A stretch of 9,326 nt of DNA from Fidelibacterota bacterium (GTDB lineage Bacteria > Fidelibacterota > UBA2242 > JAFGTP01), in NCBI GenBank assembly GCA_029939785.1, contig JAOZSG010000120.1, forward strand, positions 1-9,326. The letters are read 5' to 3'. Position numbers and translations under genes: made by a program. Positions 1 through 6,415 of the stretch are shown one piece after another. The notes below the pieces were generated by a model. The model was not told where the DNA came from, did no database searches, and saw nothing but the letters and a program-made list of their open reading frames with translations. Every line of letters begins with the position of its first letter. The stretch's first letter is position 1.

Positions 1-1
1 C

Positions 2-301
2 AGATATGTTCCATTACCTAAATTTCCAGGCTCTGAAAGAGATATTTCAATTGTTATAAAAGATGAAATTCTGGTTGAACAAATAATAGCCATTATCAAT
101 AAGAATGGTGGCAAACTTTTAAAAGAAGTCAAGTTTTATGATTATTATAAAGGTAAAAATATAGAGGATGGTAAAAAAAGTTTAACATTTAATCTATATT
201 TTGAAAATACAGAAAGAACATTGAAAGATAAAGAGATAGACAAAATAATGTCTAAGATACATAATAATCTGAAAAAGGAATTAAATGCAGAACTCCGATA
301 A
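2..301 (+). CDS. pheT: Phenylalanine--tRNA ligase beta subunit, C-terminal end (partial, 5' end outside window)
   Basis: The reading frame enters from the left edge and gives 99 residues before a TAA stop. It begins RYVPLPKFPGSERDISIVI and continues with a KLLKEVKFYDYYKG segment and an ENTERTLKDKEID stretch. This is the pattern of the FDX-ACB (ferredoxin-fold anticodon-binding) domain that ends the PheT subunit: P.yP...RDis, v..fDvy.G, and R(T)L.d.Ei. In the family, PheT pairs with PheS to charge tRNA-Phe in the cytoplasm, and this domain contacts the tRNA. The rest of the roughly 800-residue protein lies upstream. The stop lies 17 bases inside the next gene, so the two are probably translated together. 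Identification rests on this domain plus the pheT-zapA neighbourhood, which recurs in many bacteria. Confidence 0.9.
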   Translation, partial: RYVPLPKFPGSERDISIVIKDEILVEQIIAIINKNGGKLLKEVKFYDYYKGKNIEDGKKSLTFNLYFENTERTLKDKEIDKIMSKIHNNLKKELNAELR

Positions 302-506
302 AAATAATACTATTTTATCGCTAGAGATTATGGAAGGTAAAGTAACAGAATTACTGGATACTTTTAAAAATATTAAAGAAGAAAATAAAGTTTTAAAAAC
401 CAAAATAGAAGAAGGAAATTCGTCCGAAGTAATATTAGATAATTTTAAACGACAGCAGTTAAGAAAAAAAATACAAAATCTGCTGGATATTTTAGAAGAT
501 TTTTAA
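285..506 (+). CDS. Small ZapB-like coiled-coil protein encoded between pheT and zapA
   Basis: A 73-residue, highly charged protein. Residues 15-50 are heptad-like (leucine, isoleucine and valine spaced among Glu and Lys), and the tail carries an R-K-K-I-x-N-L-L-x-I-L-E pattern. No signal peptide or membrane segment is visible. The start at 285 is preceded by AGGA at 276-279, five bases away, embedded in the end of pheT. An internal ATG at 330 is less likely because it discards the conserved-looking N-terminus and has no better ribosome site. Small coiled-coil genes directly before zapA are common in several phyla and are often labelled ZapB-like. In E. coli, ZapB is a coiled-coil partner of ZapA at the Z-ring. 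That role is inferred here from position and coiled-coil character, since short coiled coils give little sequence proof. Confidence 0.72.
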   Translation: MQNSDKNNTILSLEIMEGKVTELLDTFKNIKEENKVLKTKIEEGNSSEVILDNFKRQQLRKKIQNLLDILEDF

Positions 507-515
507 AAAAGTAAA

Positions 516-531
516 TTACCAAATTTGGTAA
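516..531 (+). repeat. Perfect 16-bp palindrome upstream of zapA
   Basis: TTACCAAATTTGGTAA reads identically on both strands. It lies 10 bases after the stop of the coiled-coil gene and 16 bases before the zapA ATG. As RNA it would give only a 5-bp stem with a 6-base loop and no U-tract, so it is a poor terminator. As DNA it could be a dimeric-repressor half-site pair. It could also be chance in AT-rich sequence. The zapA start has no strong Shine-Dalgarno; the only purine-rich candidate is the GG of this palindrome. Confidence 0.5.
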
Positions 532-547
532 AATGAATTAATAAAAA

Positions 548-853
548 ATGGATAATATAAAAGATAATAATCATGTAAAAGTCTCAATCTATGAGCAGGA
601 ATATACTGTAAAAGCACAGGCTGATCCTGAATATATAAAAAATGTTGCAAAATATGTTGATGAAAAAATGGAAGAAGTAGAAAGATCACTCCCAAATAAA
701 CAATCTTCTCTACGTATAGCAATTTTAGCGTCTATGAATATAACTGATGAGTTATTTAATATAAATAGACAGAATAATGAAATAATTGATGCAGTAGCTA
801 AAAAAACCAACATTTTAATTGAATCGATTGATAAAGAAATAGAAAAAAAATAA
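548..853 (+). CDS. zapA: Cell division protein ZapA
   Basis: A 101-residue protein with the ZapA layout. The N-terminal beta region (VKVSIYEQEYTVKAQADPEYI) is followed by V-A-K-Y-V-D-E-K-M-E-E-V, then a RIAILASMNITDELF helix and a long C-terminal coiled coil. The family forms tetramers that crosslink FtsZ filaments at midcell. Length matches the usual 90-110 residues. The neighbours agree: pheT and a ZapB-like gene upstream, rny downstream. The ATG at 548 lacks a clear Shine-Dalgarno, so translation may depend on coupling to the preceding gene 41 bases away or on an AT-rich leader. Alternative downstream starts would remove the conserved first beta strands. No frameshift or missing motif is apparent. 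Confidence 0.9.
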   Translation: MDNIKDNNHVKVSIYEQEYTVKAQADPEYIKNVAKYVDEKMEEVERSLPNKQSSLRIAILASMNITDELFNINRQNNEIIDAVAKKTNILIESIDKEIEKK

Positions 854-884
854 TCCATTTTTTATACAGATAATAATAATTATA

Positions 885-922
885 CATAACTCATTGTCAG
901 TTATTTGACTATATTAGTTATG
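885..922 (+). repeat. Inverted repeat in the zapA-rny gap
   Basis: CATAACT (885-891) is matched by AGTTATG (916-922). Nested inside are GTCA and TGAC around a TTATT-type loop, giving a two-tier imperfect hairpin of 7 plus 4 bp separated by an internal loop. No T-run follows, so it is not an obvious terminator. It lies 23 bases before rny, just upstream of the AGGAG ribosome site (935-939). It could be an mRNA processing or translation-control hairpin, or a DNA operator. Function is unknown. Confidence 0.45.
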
Positions 923-945
923 TTATTACTGTAAAGGAGATTAGG

Positions 946-2493
946 ATGTCATTGATGACAATAATAGTCGGAATAGTTAGTTGCTTCATTGGAGGAGGCA
1001 TCTCACTTTTTTTATATACACAAAAATTGAAAGGTTCAAAATCCACTGCTTCTGAAATTATAGATAGTGCCTTAAAAGAATCAAAAAATATAAAAATAGA
1101 GATGAAACTTGAAGCAAAAGACGAAGCAATTAAAATTCGTTCAAGAGCTGAAAATGAAGCTCGTGAAAAATTAAAAGAAGTAAGAGGATTAGAAAAAAAA
1201 TTAGAAAAACGCGAATTATATCTCGAAAGAAAAATAGAAGTTTCAGATAAAAAAAGTGAAGAGTTAGATAAAAAAGATAATAAACTGAGTAACCTTCAAT
1301 CAGAAATAGATCAAAAACGTAATGAAATTGAAACTATTAAAAAAGAACAGGTAGAAAAACTTGAACAAATAGCAGGTTTATCACGAGATGAAGCACAGGA
1401 ATTATTAAAGCAACAACTTATTGATAAAACAAGAAAACGTGTAGCGGGACAAGTAAGAGATATTAAAGATAAAGCAATGAGCGAAGCTAATAGAGAAGCT
1501 CAAAAAATTATCGTTTCGGCAATTCAACGTTCTGCCGCTGACCATACTGCTGAAACTACAGTATCAGTAGTAAATCTTCCAAATGATAATATGAAAGGAA
1601 GAATTATAGGTCGTGAAGGACGAAATATCAGACATTTTGAATCTTTATCAGGAATTGAGTTAATAGTTGATGATACACCGGAAGCTGTTGTATTATCCGG
1701 TTTTGATCCGGTAAGAAGAGAAATTGCCAGAGTTGCTTTAGAAAAATTAATTCTTGATGGAAGAATTCATCCAACAAGAATCGAAGAAATGATCAATAAA
1801 GCCAAAACTGAAGTTGAAGAGTCGATTATCAGTGCGGCTGAAGATGCAATCGATGATGTGAGTTTACCACCATTAAATAAAAATCTGATGAAAATTTTGG
1901 GTAAATTGAAATATAGAACCTCTTACGGACAGAATGTATTGAAACATTCTATTGAAGTTGCCTGGTTGGCTGGTCTTATGGCCTCTGAACTTGGACTTGA
2001 TGGGACACTGGCAAAAAGAGCCGGATTACTGCATGATATTGGTAAAGCAATAGATAGAAATGTTACTGGAACTCATGCTGCTCTGGGTGCAGATATCGCA
2101 AAGAGATTTAAAGAAAAAGATATTATTGTAAATGCTGTTGCATCTCATCATGAAGAAGTAGAAGCTACTCATCCAATTTCTGTGATAGTTGCAGCTGCGG
2201 ATCAGATTAGTGGATCCAGACGAGGAGCAAGAGGCGATACTTTGGAAAATTATATTCAGAGACTTGAAAAACTTGAAGGTATTGCAGAATCTTTTGATGG
2301 TGTATCAAAAACTTTTGCAATTCAGGCTGGAAGAGAAGTTAGAGTTATTGTTGAAAATGATAAAATTGACGACACTCAGGCTGAAGAACTTTCAGCAAAA
2401 ATCGCAGATAAAATCCAGGAAGATTTAACTTTTCCAGGTCAAATAAAAATTGTTGTATTAAGAGAACACAGAAGCGTGAGCTACGCAAAATGA
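946..2493 (+). CDS. rny: Ribonuclease Y (membrane-anchored endoribonuclease)
   Basis: This 515-residue protein has the full RNase Y architecture. Residues 4-25 form one hydrophobic N-terminal membrane anchor. A long Lys/Glu-rich coiled coil spans about 30-180. A KH RNA-binding domain carries GRIIGREGRNIRHFE from residue 218, with the G-R-E-G loop at 222-225. An HD metal-dependent domain has H334 (HSIEVA) and the H363-D364 pair (LLHDIGKAID). The C-terminal tail contains the usual FAIQAGREVRVIV and FPGQIKI segments. In Firmicutes this enzyme starts mRNA decay at the inner membrane, and the same role is inferred here. Length is normal for the family (about 510-520). The start is supported by AGGAG six bases upstream. 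The stop overlaps the folD start by four bases (ATGA), so the two genes are translationally coupled. Confidence 0.97.
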   Translation: MSLMTIIVGIVSCFIGGGISLFLYTQKLKGSKSTASEIIDSALKESKNIKIEMKLEAKDEAIKIRSRAENEAREKLKEVRGLEKKLEKRELYLERKIEVSDKKSEELDKKDNKLSNLQSEIDQKRNEIETIKKEQVEKLEQIAGLSRDEAQELLKQQLIDKTRKRVAGQVRDIKDKAMSEANREAQKIIVSAIQRSAADHTAETTVSVVNLPNDNMKGRIIGREGRNIRHFESLSGIELIVDDTPEAVVLSGFDPVRREIARVALEKLILDGRIHPTRIEEMINKAKTEVEESIISAAEDAIDDVSLPPLNKNLMKILGKLKYRTSYGQNVLKHSIEVAWLAGLMASELGLDGTLAKRAGLLHDIGKAIDRNVTGTHAALGADIAKRFKEKDIIVNAVASHHEEVEATHPISVIVAAADQISGSRRGARGDTLENYIQRLEKLEGIAESFDGVSKTFAIQAGREVRVIVENDKIDDTQAEELSAKIADKIQEDLTFPGQIKIVVLREHRSVSYAK

Positions 2494-3380
2494 TAATTAC
2501 AAAAATAATTAATGGAAAAGAGATATCCCAAAAAGTCAGGGATTCTCTTATTCCACGAATTGATGCCCTAAAAGCAAAATCAGTAGTTCCAGGTCTGGCT
2601 GTTGTATTAGTTGGAGAAGATCCTGCTTCTCAAGTGTATGTAAAAATGAAACAACGTGCTTTTGAAAAAATGGGATTACTGTCTGAAACTATCAAAAAGC
2701 CAGTTGACACAACAAAAGAAGAGTTAATGAATCTCATTGATGAATTGAATGCTGATGAGAAATTTCATGGTATCTTAGTTCAATTACCTCTTCCGGGTCA
2801 TCTTGATGAAAAAGATGTTTTTGATAGAATTGATCCCTGGAAAGATGCTGACGGACTACTTCCTGCAAATATGGGGAAAATGCTTCTTGAAATGGATGGT
2901 CCTTTGCCGTGCACACCACATGGAGTTTTGATGCTCTTAAAATATTCTGGTATTGAAACCTCCGGAAAACATGTGGTTGTTATTGGAAGAAGTAATATTG
3001 TTGGTAAACCCATCGCCAATTTACTATTACAAAAAAAAGATATAGGTAATGCAACAGTTACTCTTTGTCATTCCAGAACAAAGGATTTGAAATCAATTAC
3101 AAAGCAAGCAGATATTTTGATTGCCGCAATTGGAGTACCTGAGTTTGTAGATTCATCTTTTGTAAAAGATGGAGTTATAATCATTGATGTTGGTGTTAAC
3201 AGAGTTGATGATGCTACAAAGAAAAAGGGTTATCGTCTGGTAGGAGATGTAAATTTTGATGATGTTTTTGAAGTAGCAAGTGCTATTACACCTGTTCCGG
3301 GTGGAGTTGGACCCATGACTATTGCAATGTTAATTTATAATACTGTATATCTTGCGGAAAAAAAACTGGAATCTAAATAA
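2490..3380 (+). CDS. folD: Bifunctional methylenetetrahydrofolate dehydrogenase / methenyltetrahydrofolate cyclohydrolase
   Basis: FolD interconverts 5,10-methylene-, 5,10-methenyl- and 10-formyl-tetrahydrofolate in the cytoplasm, supplying formyl groups for purines and initiator tRNA. The 296-residue sequence carries the family hallmarks at positions that match E. coli numbering by my count: Y50-V-K-M-K54 with the catalytic lysine, VQLPLPGHLDE near 97, and D121-G-L. It continues with CTPHGVLMLL, the Rossmann-type VVIGRSNIVGKPIANLL segment, and the C-terminal ITPVPGGVGPMT motif at about 266-277. Nothing is truncated. It starts within the last codons of rny (ATGA overlap) and ends 12 bases before the nitroreductase gene. 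It therefore belongs to the same operon, although it shares no pathway with RNase Y. Confidence 0.97.
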   Translation: MIITKIINGKEISQKVRDSLIPRIDALKAKSVVPGLAVVLVGEDPASQVYVKMKQRAFEKMGLLSETIKKPVDTTKEELMNLIDELNADEKFHGILVQLPLPGHLDEKDVFDRIDPWKDADGLLPANMGKMLLEMDGPLPCTPHGVLMLLKYSGIETSGKHVVVIGRSNIVGKPIANLLLQKKDIGNATVTLCHSRTKDLKSITKQADILIAAIGVPEFVDSSFVKDGVIIIDVGVNRVDDATKKKGYRLVGDVNFDDVFEVASAITPVPGGVGPMTIAMLIYNTVYLAEKKLESK

Positions 3381-3381
3381 A

Positions 3382-3386
3382 AGGAG
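3382..3386 (+). promoter_or_regulatory. Ribosome-binding site that selects a TTG start
   Basis: AGGAG lies six bases before TTG at 3393 but 18 bases before the first in-frame ATG at 3405. The spacing strongly favours TTG as the nitroreductase start codon. Confidence 0.75.
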
Positions 3387-3392
3387 ATTATT

Positions 3393-3989
3393 TTGAATAA
3401 TGAAATGATTTTGGATTTGATGAAATCTAGAAGAAGTGTTCGACAATTCAAACAAACTCCTATTCCTGCTGACCAGATCGAAAATTGTATTAATGTCGCA
3501 CGTCTTGCTCCTTCTGCCAAAAACATACAACCCCTTGAATATCTTTATATAGATGAAAAGGAAAAAGTGGATGCTGTTTTTCCATTTTGTAAATGGGCTG
3601 GATATATTGACCCCAAAGGAAATCCGGAAAAAGATAAAACACCTGTAGCCTATTTGTTTGTTCTTGTTAATAAAAATCATATCGAATCAGATTTCTTCAA
3701 ATATGATGTCGGTGCAGCAAACGAAAATTTCATCATTTCTGCGTTGAGTTATGGTATTGGTTCTTGCTGGTTATTATCGATTAATCGACCGAAACTCAGG
3801 GAACTTTTAAATATTCCGGAGCATTACAATATAGATTCAGCAATTGCATTGGGATATTCTGATGAAAAACATGTGGTTGTTGAAACAGAGCATGATATAA
3901 AATATTGGAAAGATGATGATAAGACATTTTTTGTTCCCAAAAGAAAAGTTTTGAATGTTTATCACAAAAATAAAATAGAAATAAAATGA
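3393..3989 (+). CDS. Nitroreductase-family FMN-dependent oxidoreductase
   Basis: A 198-residue single-domain protein of the nitroreductase fold. Visible hallmarks are the FMN-phosphate-binding R13-R14-S-V-R17 motif, LAPSAKNIQP at 38-47, GIGSCWL at 121-127, and ALGYSDE near the C-terminus. The middle segment CKWAGYIDPKGNP...TPVAYLFVLVNK resembles a subgroup I associate with anaerobes; this subgroup assignment is from memory. The family binds FMN, usually as a dimer, and reduces nitro compounds, quinones or flavins with NAD(P)H, but the physiological substrate cannot be read from sequence. No export signal is present. The start is a TTG supported by AGGAG. The gene lies between folD (12 bases upstream) and lgt (7 bases downstream), so it is co-transcribed with housekeeping genes without an evident functional tie. 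Confidence 0.88.
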   Translation: MNNEMILDLMKSRRSVRQFKQTPIPADQIENCINVARLAPSAKNIQPLEYLYIDEKEKVDAVFPFCKWAGYIDPKGNPEKDKTPVAYLFVLVNKNHIESDFFKYDVGAANENFIISALSYGIGSCWLLSINRPKLRELLNIPEHYNIDSAIALGYSDEKHVVVETEHDIKYWKDDDKTFFVPKRKVLNVYHKNKIEIK

Positions 3990-3996
3990 GGTTATA

Positions 3997-4809
3997 ATGC
4001 ATCCAGTTCTTATAAAACTTGGTCCTGTTACAATATATGTGTATGGATTAATGATGGCAACTGCTTTTATGCTTGCTTATTATATACTCCAATGGGAATT
4101 AAAACGAAGAAAAGAAGACCCTGAATTTGCTGGTGATTTGATTTTTTGGGGAGCAATAGGAGGTATTGTAGGTGCAAAGCTCTTTTTTGCCGTAGAAAAT
4201 TTTTCAGATGTATTACTTGATCCAAAGGGGACAATTTTCTCAGGGTCAGGTTTGGTCTTTCATGGTGGATTGATTGGTGGAACAATCGTAGTAGTCAGTT
4301 TAATTCTTATAAAGAAAAAATCCTTAGGTAGTTATGGTGACATGATTGCACCTGTGTTGTTATTAGGTCAGGGTATTGGTCGAATTGGCTGTCTCTTTGC
4401 CGGATGTTGCCATGGTGGAATTACCAATTGTCCGATTAATATTCATTATCCTGGGGGAAGTCAGGCATCATATCTTCATTATCATGAGGGATTATTAGAT
4501 TCCGGTTTAATGGAATCCCTGGGAGTACACCCTACACCAATATATGAAACTATATTTAATACAATAATGTTTGTTATATTGATAAAGTTTATCAGACCAA
4601 AAATGAAAAAAAGAGGTTCTACTTTCGCCATATTTCTGATTATTGCAGGTGCGGAACGTTTTATGTTGGAATTCCTCCGAGTTAATCCTAAGGGTTTATT
4701 TGGTCTTACTCATTATCAATTCAGTTCAATATTTTTTGTAGCTCTAGGTACAGTATTATTACTGTTTTTTGTAAAACAGGATAAGGATTCCATTGAAATT
4801 GGGTTGTGA
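3997..4809 (+). CDS. lgt: Prolipoprotein diacylglyceryl transferase
   Basis: Lgt moves a diacylglyceryl group from phosphatidylglycerol to the lipobox cysteine of pre-lipoproteins in the inner membrane, the first step of lipoprotein maturation. The 270-residue protein shows several hydrophobic segments. It has the HGG motif with H89 (the E. coli H103 equivalent), the signature GQGIGRIGCLFAGCCHG from residue 124 with R129 (E. coli R143 equivalent), HPTPIYE, and AERFMLEFLR with R221 and E225 (spaced like E. coli R239/E243). Position 132 is Cys where E. coli has Asn146; I recall similar GR.GC..AGCC variants in other phyla. GAGGT at 3988-3992 overlaps the nitroreductase stop and serves as ribosome site. 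Lgt closes the housekeeping operon, and its presence fits a cell envelope with lipoproteins. Confidence 0.95.
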   Translation: MHPVLIKLGPVTIYVYGLMMATAFMLAYYILQWELKRRKEDPEFAGDLIFWGAIGGIVGAKLFFAVENFSDVLLDPKGTIFSGSGLVFHGGLIGGTIVVVSLILIKKKSLGSYGDMIAPVLLLGQGIGRIGCLFAGCCHGGITNCPINIHYPGGSQASYLHYHEGLLDSGLMESLGVHPTPIYETIFNTIMFVILIKFIRPKMKKRGSTFAIFLIIAGAERFMLEFLRVNPKGLFGLTHYQFSSIFFVALGTVLLLFFVKQDKDSIEIGL

Positions 4810-4829
4810 ACTTGTTAAAGTTGATGAAA

Positions 4830-4959
4830 TCGTAAAAAGTATTTTTCAACGCAGAGACCGCAAAGATCGCAGAGACTATATCTTTAAAATACACTAAATT
4901 ATCACTGCTAGACTTTGCGTTCTCTGCGTCCTTCGCGTTAAAATTTTTACTTTTTACGA
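4830..4959. repeat. 130-bp imperfect inverted-repeat element with 9-bp CGCAGAGA-type units
   Basis: The ends are a perfect 12-bp inverted repeat, TCGTAAAAAGTA (4830-4841) against TACTTTTTACGA (4948-4959). Each arm then carries three tandem 9-bp units. On the left (4850-4876) they are CGCAGAGAC, CGCAAAGAT, CGCAGAGAC. On the right, read on the minus strand (4912-4938), they are ACGCGAAGG, ACGCAGAGA, ACGCAAAGT. The middle, about 4877-4911, is AT-rich with no ORF. Similar CGCAGAGA-type intergenic repeats occur in unrelated bacteria; this is recalled, not searched. The layout fits a small non-autonomous mobile element. As RNA the arms could fold into a large hairpin that ends or stabilises the lgt transcript. 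TTGCGT (4915-4920) and TAAAAT (4939-4944) with an 18-base spacer inside the right arm might serve as a weak promoter for the next gene. Confidence 0.75.
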
Positions 4960-4990
4960 AGTTGTTTAATTATAAAAAAAGGGGATTGGT

Positions 4991-6274
4991 ATGAAATTGA
5001 ATTACAAGACAATAATAATGTTTTTATTAATGGCGCTTTTTTCAATACTTTCAGGACAAAGTAAAATAGCGAGATATGAGTCTAAAAGTAAATCACCTGT
5101 TATTGAAGAATTGAAAAATGATATAAAAAAAGAAAATGCAGAAAAAGATTCCGTAACACAAATTATTATAGATAAACAAGATGAACTGAAAGCTGATAAA
5201 AAAGCAAAAAAATTAGTATTACATGCTGATTTTTCTAAATTGGTAAAACCTAAAAATATTGAAAGTTTTAAATCTCAATTCCATTTTAAGCCTGTTGCAC
5301 AATATCTATCAGGAATGTGCTGGTGTTATAGTTCTACATCCTTTTTGGAATCAGAAGTAAAACGAATTACAGGACAAGAAATAAAATTATCAGAACTTCA
5401 TACTGTTTACTATGAATATCTCCAGAAAATTGAAGGATATGTTGATACACGTGGAAATTCCGAATTCGGCGAAGGTTCTGAATCAAATGCTACACTTAGA
5501 GTAATGAAAAAATATGGTGCGGTTCCTGATAAAGTTTATGACGGACAAAAAAAGTTTAAAAGACATAACCATTCTCAAATGTTCAAAGACATTAAAAATT
5601 ATTTACATTATTGTAAAGAAAATGATTATTGGGAAAAAGATGTAATTCTTGCTACTACTAAAGCAATTCTTGACCAGACAATTGGAACTCCTCCGAATAA
5701 ATTTGAATGGAAGGGTAAAGAGTATACTCCATTACAGTTTAAAGAAAATGTACTAAAGATTAATACCGATGATTATTTAGGTTTTATGTCAACCATGTCC
5801 GTACCTTTTTATACACAGGCAGAGTTTGATGTGCCTGATAATTGGTGGCATGATGCAAGTTATTATAATGTACCTCTTGATGTATGGTATAGCATTGTAA
5901 AAAAATCTTTGAAAGCGGGATATACTATTACAATAGGTGGAGATGTTAGTGAACCCGGATATAATGGACTTGAAGATGCTGCTTTTGTTCCTGATTTTAT
6001 CATGCCGGAAAAATATATTAATCAATATTCAAGAGAATATGGCATTTTTAGTGGCACTACTAACGATGATCATGGTATTCACATGGTCGGATATACAAGT
6101 GCTGGTAAAGGTAAAAATAAACATGATTGGTATTTAATTAAAGATTCTGGACGTAGTTCCAGAAAAGGTAAATATCATGGATATTATATGTATCGTGAAG
6201 ATTTTATCAAATTTAAAATGTTAACTTTCATGGTGCATAAAGATATGGTAAAAGACGTTCTTAAGAAATTTTAG
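4991..6274 (+). CDS. Exported C1-family cysteine peptidase (bleomycin hydrolase / aminopeptidase C-like)
   Basis: This 427-residue protein has a Sec-type signal peptide (MKLNYK, a hydrophobic stretch to about residue 21, likely cleavage near SG-Q; no lipobox cysteine). A Lys/Glu-rich linker follows to about residue 75. The catalytic region is papain-like: Q104 (oxyanion) six residues before C110 in SGMCWCYSS, and H364 in DDHGIHMVGY. The segment W380-Y-L-I-K-D385-S occupies the place of the usual W.VENSW motif, so Asp385 stands at the catalytic Asn position. Length and motif spacing match bleomycin hydrolase/PepC, which is normally cytoplasmic; this copy is predicted to act in the periplasm or outside. 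It is preceded by GGGG six bases before ATG and stands as its own transcription unit between repeat elements. Substrate is unknown, probably peptides used as nutrients. Confidence 0.87.
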   Translation: MKLNYKTIIMFLLMALFSILSGQSKIARYESKSKSPVIEELKNDIKKENAEKDSVTQIIIDKQDELKADKKAKKLVLHADFSKLVKPKNIESFKSQFHFKPVAQYLSGMCWCYSSTSFLESEVKRITGQEIKLSELHTVYYEYLQKIEGYVDTRGNSEFGEGSESNATLRVMKKYGAVPDKVYDGQKKFKRHNHSQMFKDIKNYLHYCKENDYWEKDVILATTKAILDQTIGTPPNKFEWKGKEYTPLQFKENVLKINTDDYLGFMSTMSVPFYTQAEFDVPDNWWHDASYYNVPLDVWYSIVKKSLKAGYTITIGGDVSEPGYNGLEDAAFVPDFIMPEKYINQYSREYGIFSGTTNDDHGIHMVGYTSAGKGKNKHDWYLIKDSGRSSRKGKYHGYYMYREDFIKFKMLTFMVHKDMVKDVLKKF

Positions 6275-6287
6275 GAATTAAACATAT

Positions 6288-6304
6288 AAGGTCTTGAAGA
6301 CCTT
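6288..6304. repeat. 17-bp palindrome after the peptidase gene
   Basis: AAGGTCTT, one central base, then AAGACCTT: an 8+1+8 perfect inverted repeat 13 bases after the peptidase stop. As RNA it would form a hairpin with about 6-7 bp and a small loop, followed by TGGAAGTTTTC. The T-run is short and offset, so it is at best a weak terminator. It may instead be a copy of a dispersed short palindromic repeat. Confidence 0.5.
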
Positions 6305-6364
6305 GGAAGTTTTCAATACGATATATGATTGTTAATGTAAAATTTAATTTCTCCAAAACATCCT

Positions 6365-6413
6365 AAATCAAAAATCATCAATCCTTGTTCGTAAATCGCT
6401 TTCATCTGATGAG
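6365..6413. repeat. Degenerate 7-bp AATC-type tandem array
   Basis: Successive heptamers are AAATCAA, AAATCAT, CAATCCT, TGTTCGT, AAATCGC, TTTCATC, TGATGAG. The first three and the fifth share an AATC core in register. The period is visible, but the units are diverged. The array directly abuts the 40-bp palindrome at 6416, so both may be parts of one repeat element. No ORF covers it. Confidence 0.3.
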
Positions 6414-6415
6414 TT

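Noticed and set aside
516..858. Minus-strand open frames opposite zapA
   Set aside because: They are shadows of a well-supported gene, rich in Phe, Ser, Tyr and Ile as expected from antisense AT-rich sequence, with no motif.
854..945. 6S RNA (ssrS), which follows zapA in E. coli
   Set aside because: The gap is only 92 bases, too short for the roughly 180-base RNA, and no long bulged duplex is visible.
2189..2428. 79-residue open frame inside rny in another frame
   Set aside because: It lies wholly within the conserved HD and C-terminal region of RNase Y, has no ribosome site and shows Leu/Lys-rich shadow composition.
3405..3407. ATG at 3405 as the nitroreductase start
   Set aside because: It is 18 bases from the AGGAG site. 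TTG at 3393 is at the proper distance.
4850..4938. Possible CRISPR-like array from the repeated CGCAGAGA units
   Set aside because: Units are 9 bp, contiguous with no spacers, and face each other in two arms, so this is an inverted-repeat element, not a CRISPR array.
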